Notes under the pieces: generated by a model
The model's database searches: none
Seen by the model: only the letters and a program-made list of their open reading frames with translations
Told to the model about the DNA's origin: nothing
Source: Vanessa cardui
Taxonomy: Eukaryota > Arthropoda > Insecta > Lepidoptera > Nymphalidae
Assembly (NCBI RefSeq): GCF_905220365.1
Contig: NC_061151.1
Location: 5,884,197 to 5,948,196, forward strand
Length of the DNA: 64,000 bases
Reading direction: 5' to 3'
Part shown: positions 49,028 to 58,300 of the stretch, piece after piece
Layout of the letters: every line of letters starts with the position of its first letter
Numbering within the stretch: the stretch's first letter is position 1
Position numbers and translations under genes: made by a program

Positions 49028-52000
49028 AATATGAGACAACATCACATACATTACTCGGATCCCAATGTAAGTAGCTGAAGCACTTGTGTTAAGAAATTAG
49101 AAGTAACGGCGGTACCACAAACTCCTAGACCCAAGACAACATAGAAAACTAATGGTAATCTACATCGACTCGGCCGGGAATCGAACCCGGGACCTCAGTA
49201 GAGTACCTATGAAAACCGGAGTACACACCACTCGACCATAGAGGTCGTCAAAATATGCCAGGAATGTATTCTAGTACACGTAATATACAGGTGTTCAATA
49301 ACGCTCCAAACGGCCATTAGAGTACACGCTATACAGGATGTTCAAGTGTGCACTCACCGGTTTCTCGTCTCCGTCGAGTTCTTCCTCCCTGACAAAGTGC
49401 TGGAGACACTGTTGAAGCTTCAAATTACCGGTTCGGGACGGAATCGGTAAGCTGGAATTGACAACATGTATTTTTTTAATCTGTATTAGATTAATTAAAT
49501 TAATACGTGTTTAATTAATTTAACTGTGTTAAATTAATTTCGGACCCAGTCGAGTGACCCGTTCGTGACAACATACCATTATAGATAAGTGGTAAATGGT
49601 CACTATAGCTCATACAACACATCTACCATCGTAATTACGACGAAAATACACTCAACACTCTGTTGTCGATTCTTTGGAGATTCAAAAGAGCTTTTATTTA
49701 AAAAGTTTACATATTTCAAAATTTCGAGGGACTAGTTTAAATATAAATACGAGCCAACATCACATACATTACTCTGATCCCAATGTAAGTAGCTAAGCAC
49801 TTGTGTTATGGAAAATCAGAAGTAACGATACCACAAAGACCCAAGACAACATAGAAAACTAATTAACTTTTTCTATACCGACTCGGGACATGAAAACTTA
49901 TGTTAATCGACCACGGAGGTGGTAGGGCTTTGTGCAAGCCCGTTTGTGTAGGTACCACACACTCATCAGTTATTCTACCGCCAAATAACAGTACTCAGTG
50001 TTGTTGTGTTCCGGTTTGAAGGGTGAGTGAGCCAGTGTAACTACAGGCACAAGGGACATAACATCTTAGTTCCCAAGGTTGGTGGCACATTGACGATGTA
50101 AGGAATGGTTAATATTTCTTACAGCGTCATTGTCTGTGGGCGATGGTGACTTACCATCAGGTGGCCCATATGCTCGTCCGCCAACCTATACCATAAAAAA
50201 AATGGTCGTTGAGGTTACCTGAGATCCCAGAAGGGGTCAAAGGTGACGCTGTCGTGATGGCAGTGCGTGCAGCGGAGCGTGGACTTCAGCTGACCCACGA
50301 AGATGTCGCCCACGCGACTGTCCTCCATACGCAAGTAACGACTCCACGCCTCCAGCGCCTTGGCGGAGTCACTGCACACACACACACACACACACACAAT
50401 GATAATCCGAGATCCGGTGTATCTTTGATTGTAGTAATTCGAACACATATACTGCTATATATTTTTATTTATATATTATTTATTATAGTTTATATATTCT
50501 TTTTATTATACATCATTTATTATAGATTACGTATATATTATTTAAAAAAACAAAAAAAAAGACTGTGTCGGCCACGTCTCCCAAGAAGACGATAAAAATG
50601 TTTTCCAGCGAAGATCTGCTGATGTTTAGTATAAAGATAAAACGCCAAAATGTAATTGAATATGAAATGTAAAAAAAGGCACGGGCATCTGCGAGCCTGT
50701 GGATGTTGTAGTTTAAATTTAAAAAAAAATCCGGTGTCGAAGGACCAACCCTTTTTTTATACAATAGATAGTTCAAAGTCTGCTTATTGATTGTCTAGAA
50801 ATCCACCTGGGTTATTATTATTTGCATTCAATTAATTCATTATTAATCGCATCATCGATGATACAAGTTGCCTTAACACGTTGGCATTATTTTTTTTTTT
50901 TCCATTGCTGACCTTAGAAAAAAAGAATAGTGTTAAGTAGCGAACCGCCCCGGCTTCGCACGGGTGCAATACTGATTCCAAATATACAACAGAATTTGTT
51001 TATTTACGACATCACATTAGAAACATAAAATTATCAGCGTTTATTTACTATATTGTCCATTTTCTATGGGAGCGTTCAAGTAATACGTAACGCAATTTGA
51101 GGGCAGGGGGGGTCTCGTAAAACGTTACGATGCGTTACAGGGGCGGAGGGGGTCTTTCTTACAACACGTTACGTAACATTGCTTGTTTTTTAAATAAAAA
51201 GTTAGGGAATTAAAACTCCAAAATTGGCAACCCTTTTCATTTACGTTTTACGGGGAATCCCTTGATTGTATCATAGGTCGTCATTTTTGATTTGTTCTCG
51301 CAAGTTGGCAAACCTTATTGTTTATATTTCACGGGGTAACATACTTTTTGCGACTTTAGGGTCAAAATTGTCACTTGAGTGTTATGTAACGTTCAGAAAG
51401 TGGAAGGGGGAATACAGAAAAACGTTACGGTGCGTTACAAGAGGGGGGGTCAAAAATCGTCAAAAATTGCGTTACGTAATACTTGAACGCTCCCTTTACA
51501 CAAAAACCTTCCTCTCGAACCACGCTGTTTCGTGTTTGATACTTTTGAAATAATTTTTAAAAATCACAGAAGCATGTTGGAATAAACTCCTTCCAAAAAG
51601 GGAGAGAAGAATTCATCCCAGCAGAGGGACATTTACAGCTTGTTACTGCTGTATTACAATCACAACCACACTGGGTACCATTGAAAGTCAGCGTTGGGTT
51701 CTTGGAACCCAACTTGGAAGCTGAATGGTACACCTTTTAGGACACATTAATTATAATTGTTTTGTTTTTTTGTTGTTTTTTGTAGACTAAGTTAGCCAGT
51801 AGTTATAATAGGCTATTTGACTGGTTTTTAAAATCCATTTTACATTATTTAGTAGAGATTAAGGAACCCACTAAAAGTTGATTTTTTTATTTCTAGTACA
51901 TATTTGCTGAAAAATATCATATTAAAATTCGATAATTAAATAACGCGCGAAAACGCTACTTGGACAATATGGCGCAGCAATGTGGTCGGTGACGTCACTT

Positions 52001-52299
52001 TGCTGTATTTTAATCTGTGGTACATATAGTAGAAAAGCAAAGTTTACAAGAAAGTGACTTCATCATATCCCGGCCAATCAGGAGCGTTTTGTGTCACGCG
52101 ACAAACGTTTGAAAAAAATGCAATTTCATTTATTGATTTTTGAATAAATTAAGTATTATTTCCAACTTTCGTTAGTAAATAACCATTTATAAACTCATAA
52201 TATACACTGATTACAATAATTCACAATTTATTTTTCGCATTGTCAAATAGCCTATTAGTTAAGATGTTTTTTTTTGGGTCTCGTATCCTAATAAACATT

Positions 52300-52334
<35 letters not shown>

Positions 52335-55300
52335 ATTACCTGAGATTGTCATCGATTTCTGTGAGTATCGGTTTGGGCTTCACCGTAACCCTATTCACGT
52401 CCTCATGCAGACCTTCCAGGAGGTATCGGAGGAATTCCTGAAATGGAGACCAATAAACATTAATATCGGAAATGAGGGAAACAAATAAATATACCCAGAG
52501 TCGGATTTAAAGGTGTGGAGGCCCCGGGGCCACAAAGCAGTGAGGGCCCTAGACAAACAGAAGCGTGAACACCCTAATAATTATATTATTATGAATTAAT
52601 TAGTTTTTTTTATTTCAATCAGTAAGCTATGAATTGTTTCGTATTTGTATCGGTAACTTTTAAAATATTAAATGGTAAAATTATTATAATTTGACTATAT
52701 CTCAGTATTTGTTAACTTGCTGAAAACTGTGGCCCCCTCTCATGTGGAGGCCCCAGGGCAGTTGCCCCGGTTGCCCTTCCCTAATTCCGAACCCTCTCCT
52801 TAATGGATGAGGAGGTCTTATCTCAGCAGTGGGAAATTTACAGGCTGTTACTTTACTACAAATTACAGGTACAAGGGACTCATATTATATATGTCTTTTT
52901 CTCGTCCAAAAGACTAAACCGAAATTGATGATATTTGCTATGAAGCAAGTTAAAATTTTCCTTGTGTTTGTAGTTATACTGGCTCACACACCCTTCAGAT
53001 CGGAACACAACAATACTGAGTACTGTTATTTGGCGGTAGAATAACTGATGAGTGGGTGGTACCTACCCAGACGGGCTTGCACAAAGCCTTATCACCAAGT
53101 GTGATATCTACGGTATATTTGTGTATGTGTGTGTGTCTGTGTTTACCTGTGCGTCCTGCTGACTGTACCCCATGAACCGCGGCGCGAACCTCTGCACCTG
53201 TGACTTGAGGCTGGTCGTATTCACAACCGAATCTCGCTCACCGCTGCGCCAGAGCTCCTTGATAACGCTCGCGAACGCTGCAACCAAAACAATACCATAA
53301 CGTATTAGAATCTAATTCATCATGATACATCGGTAAAGAAGGCATATTATTCAGTACAAGATTATGCAGACGATAAAAAAGCGTGGAATTAATACCTGTT
53401 GACTTCCAGTCAGAATAAAAAACACACATATATAATTGTAATTAACTAACATGACTGTATTATTATGATTTTCTTGCCGGTTCTTCTCGGAAGAATCTAC
53501 TTTCTGAAACGGTGGTAGCTTCACTTAAAATAGTTGTTAAACGACGATTCAAAAGTGCTTGCCGCTAGTAAGCTAGTAGGCTATACAATTTTTGCCGCCC
53601 CTACTGACTTTTGAAATTTAATAGTTCACAATTTCAAATTCATCACATGTTGATTACATTTATTCTGAAATTGCAACTTTAATTTGCTCAAGCCTACTTG
53701 AATAAAGTGTATTTTGATTTTTTGATAATAAATGAAGTTAATAGTCACAATAAAAATCGATAGAAAATCTATAACTATTGGTAGTGATTTTCCAATTGAA
53801 GAATTACTTTTTTTGGTACACCGTTTTACAACATTATTACGTCAAAGCTTTTGTATTTATAACAGACTGTTGGTCTGTCATAAACAAAAATTTGCTGCGT
53901 ACACATTGCCCAACAAAATAATTATTGGCCTCACGCATTCAGATAACTTTTGTAACAAGCTAATCCTCGTTTTAGGACTAATAGTATACAACAACAACAA
54001 CAGAATGTAAACTTCCCACTGATGAGCTAAAGCCTCTCCCCTCACTTTGAAGAGAAGGTTAGGAACACATTCCCCGCTGTCCCAATTCGGGATAGTGGAA
54101 TACACATGTGGCAGAATTTCTATGAAATCAGACACATGCAGGATTCCTCGCGATGTTTGCCTTCACTGCCGAGCACGAGATGAATTATAAACACAAAGAG
54201 TCGAGATGACCCAGTGATGCCCAGCCCGGATGATTGCGGGTTCAAACCCATGCACCATTGAATATTCATGTGTTTAATTTGTGTTTATAATTGTAACAGT
54301 ATGCTTTTTAAAAATTTCTAATAAAACCTTTTTCATTTAAACTATGTTCGTTTTTTTTTCTTACATTGTATAATAATAAAATGTATATAAGCATGTAACA
54401 TTGAAACACCTAATGGCATTCGCGACGCAGAAAGAAATCTACTTAAGTCTGCGGGCTGTAGGCGTGCGAACGGTGATTCAATTATACGAATGCTATTACC
54501 AACTCGAAGGTATATTTATAGTCCACCAGAAAACCCAACAATAGCCTCCACAGAGTACATTATAACAGCTAGTTTGAGATTAAATAATAATCTATACATA
54601 TAATAAAATTGGTGTCTAAACAGACAAGTAATATTGAAATAGCTCTTTTTGTCCTCAATGCATATGTATTTAGACACGGTACATATACCAAAATAACATT
54701 TTTTGCAATTTTTTCGGTCTGTCTGTTTGCTCGGGCTAATTTCTGGAACGGCTGGACCCATTTTAACGGGACTTTCACTGGCCGATAACTAATGTATAGC
54801 GGCGTACCCATGAAGACCAGTGTACACACTACTCGACCACGGAGATCGTCCGATCGATTTGAAGAATAACAGTCATTTACAATTTATCGTGATCTTATGA
54901 CCAATTTCGGCCAATCCGTCGCCCGTCACGACGCCCATTCCTTAGAATTATTAGCCAACATTTGCCAACTACGCAGACATAAGTGCACAAACATTGGTGC
55001 ATTCTCTCGCCTCCAATGGCACCTACTCTACTAAGAAAGAAGAAGCAAGACTCTACAAAGAAAGAAAGAGTTCGGACAAACCAACGGCTTCACTTTAAAT
55101 ACGTACAAAATCCAGGAGTGCTACTGATTGTTTTTTTTTTTGCCAGAAAACCTCAAGAATTAATTTTTTTTGTGTCAAAAAGGCACAGATTATTACGCCA
55201 ATGTCACAAGCGAAAGAATTTTATATCGGCCCAAGTAACCTAAACCTTCATATAACTGCCTTAAATCTAATAATGTATTTATTAGATTTACCGAAAGAAA

Positions 55301-58300
55301 TTCGTACCATTTATAATTATCCTTCACAATTAAGTATGTCTGTTCATTCAACCGTTTATTATTTTGAATATAAGTTGTCAAGAAAGCTCACTTCCCAAAA
55401 GAGTTTACTTTTTCGGAATTTTCCCATTCAAGGAAATAAATTTGGACTTGAAGTGTTATATGCATATGCGAGTTCTTCAAATAGGATTTTGAAAATGGGT
55501 ATGTAGGCCCACTTTACAACGAGCTGACTCTATTGTTTCGGTGTGCGTGACTACTCTCGACACTCGCCACACTACTGCATTAGTGTGCGTCAGTGGCGGA
55601 TAGGCGGCCTAGGGCGGCAGATTTACAGGGGCGGCAAATTTAGCCCAAATTTGTTATTATCTTACAGAAATAAGAGAAAACTTATAATCATATGTACACA
55701 TTACGTCCGTAATCCCTACAATCGGCACTACATAGCGTGTTAATAATAATCTAGTAACTGACAGAAATATCACCTAGTTTATCCATACTAATTACGGGAA
55801 AAAGTCGATGTAATGAGGACGATAGAACACAAATCATAAAGTTGCAATTTCAGAATAAATGTAATCAATATGATTGTGAACAGTTAAATTTCAAAAGTCT
55901 GTAGGGGTAGCAAAAATTGAATAGCCTACTAGCCTACTAGCGGCAGTTTTGTAAATCCGCCTTTGGTGTGCGTGAACTCTGGCCAACGTGAAAAACTTTT
56001 TCGATGATTCTCACCTCCAACCGTCTCTAGACATCAAAAATCAAAATCAAAATATACTTTATTCAAGTGGGCTTTTACAAGCACTTTTGAATCGTCATTT
56101 TACAATTAAGTGAAGCTACCACCGGTACGGAAAGTAGATTCTACCGAGAAGAACCGGCAAGAAACTAAGTAGTTACTCTTTTTCAACATTTAAAAAAATA
56201 CAGTCATGTTAGTTAATACAATTATTTAAATTAATATATCCTGCCTGGAAGTCAACAGGTATTAATTCCACGCTTTTTTATCATCTACAAAATCTTGTAT
56301 CGAATAATACCCCTTTTCCACCAATGTATTTTTTATAAACGATTTGAATTTACGAAGCGGCAAAGTTAAAAATTTCTGCGGAATTTTATTACAGAAATGG
56401 ATAAGGTATCAAGAAGGATTTATTGACTTTGCGGATTCGGAAACTTGGCGTTATAAGCTTATCCTTACTCCTAGTGCACATACAATGATTATCACTGATT
56501 TTATCAAAGCGATCAATGTTACTGTGAATATACATGATATTGTTGTAAATATATTGCGACGCAACAGTGAGTATTCCTCTGTTAAAAACATCCCGAAGAG
56601 AGTCTCTAGCTATCTACATATAGATCCCTTACCTTTAATGAGAGCGCCCTTCATACAAGACAGCGTCGTGTTGATGTCCGACGAATACTTCTCCTCCGTG
56701 AGGTATTCCAGCAAGGGTCTCGTATTCGAGAGACACTGTAGCACGCTGTTCATAAAACAAGTATTCCCGATGTTACGCAGACCGTTTAGACCTGAAAATG
56801 TGTAAAAAAAAAGCTGTAGATTAATATAAATCACTAGCTAATTGGCACGTTTTTTTCCATAAATAAGTATAGTACGACACAACTTAGATGTAGCATCGGC
56901 AAAATTCGTAAAACCGATCACATCCGAATCGAGTACGCTATTCCAAATTATCAATACTTATCTCTTATGTGAATATGATCTACACAAACCTAAATAACTT
57001 GTGACCTAATATATTCGTCAATTTGATGCGTCGATCTACATGCACTCGCTTTGAATCTATAGCGACGAATAGCGTCAAATGGCGCGATAGGGAGCTGTTT
57101 CTATTGGTTGTGTGAATAGGCAGTAATATGTTTTATTACATTTGCCGATGCTACATCTAAGTTGTGTCGTACTATACTCTCCCCGGCTTCGCTCCGGTAA
57201 TCTTTAGATAAGACATGAGATCGTTATAACACTTTTCTTTGCTATCAACATATCAGTATAGAAGCGACAATATGGGCATACATTTGATCCATATAATTTA
57301 GACCGCCCCCCTACCAAGATGATCAACAAATGTTACCAAACAACAATACTTAAGATTGTTGTGTCAAATTACAGAGTCTATCTATATAGTTCTTGGTGTT
57401 AGAGCTTTATGAAACATCTGGGTACCACCGACTCATCAGATATTCTACTGCCAAACAACAGTACTCAAAATTGTTGTATTCAAGTTGGAATAACATCTTG
57501 GACATAATATCTTATTTTCCAAGGTTGGAAGCGCATTGGCGATGTAAGGAACGGTTAATGTTTCTTAAAGCGCCATTGTCTATGGGCGTTGGTGACTCAC
57601 CATGAGGTGTTTCATATGCTCCTATACCATAAAAAAAAGCTCCAGATTGGACATTGTCTATGTAAATGGTTATTTTTAAAGTGGTTTATTGCTATGGTCC
57701 CCTAATGGTCACCCACTTACCAACAAGTGGCAATGTGGCAATTGATAATATATATCTATATAATCAACAACACTGCTGGCCTAAGCCCTCCTCCACACTT
57801 GAGAAGGTTTAGAACATATTCCACTACGCCGTTCCAACGCAAATTGGTGGAATACACATGTCTCAGAATTTCTATGCAATTTGACACATGCAGGTTTCCT
57901 CACGATGTTTTCCTTCACCAGATGAATTATAAACACAAATTAAGCACGTTAATTCACTAGTGCTTGCCTGGGTTTGGACTCGCAATCATCGGTTAAGATG
58001 CACGCGTTCTAACCTCTGGGCCATCTCGGATATCTATCTATATCTATTTAAAATCAAACCACTTACCGCTACTATGGCTGGATTGCTTTTCGCTCCGCTC
58101 GCTAACGTCTGTCCTCTCGCTGCTGCGGCGAAAGCCGCTGGGACCGCTCTTACCTCCGGCCAACTCCTAAACATCCAGCATTCATGACATTACATCATAC
58201 ATGTGGTACCAACAAAACGAATCTTTAAACACATACACATGGGACTCGATAAGACATGAATCAACCGTGAGAATACTTGACAGGACAAGTGGTTTTGTGA

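Noticed and set aside
56344..56805. 153-codon plus-strand frame
   Set aside because: First part is R4 LINE tail, the rest is antisense to the Usp2 Cys-box exon.
877..57176. Repeated M3 units as a CRISPR-like array
   Set aside because: Copies are ~340 bp, in both orientations, irregularly spaced, in a eukaryotic genome.
57960..58187. Plus-strand frame rich in Ala/Leu
   Set aside because: Reverse of the Usp2 alternative exon and an S1 head; the minus reading has proper splice sites and phase.
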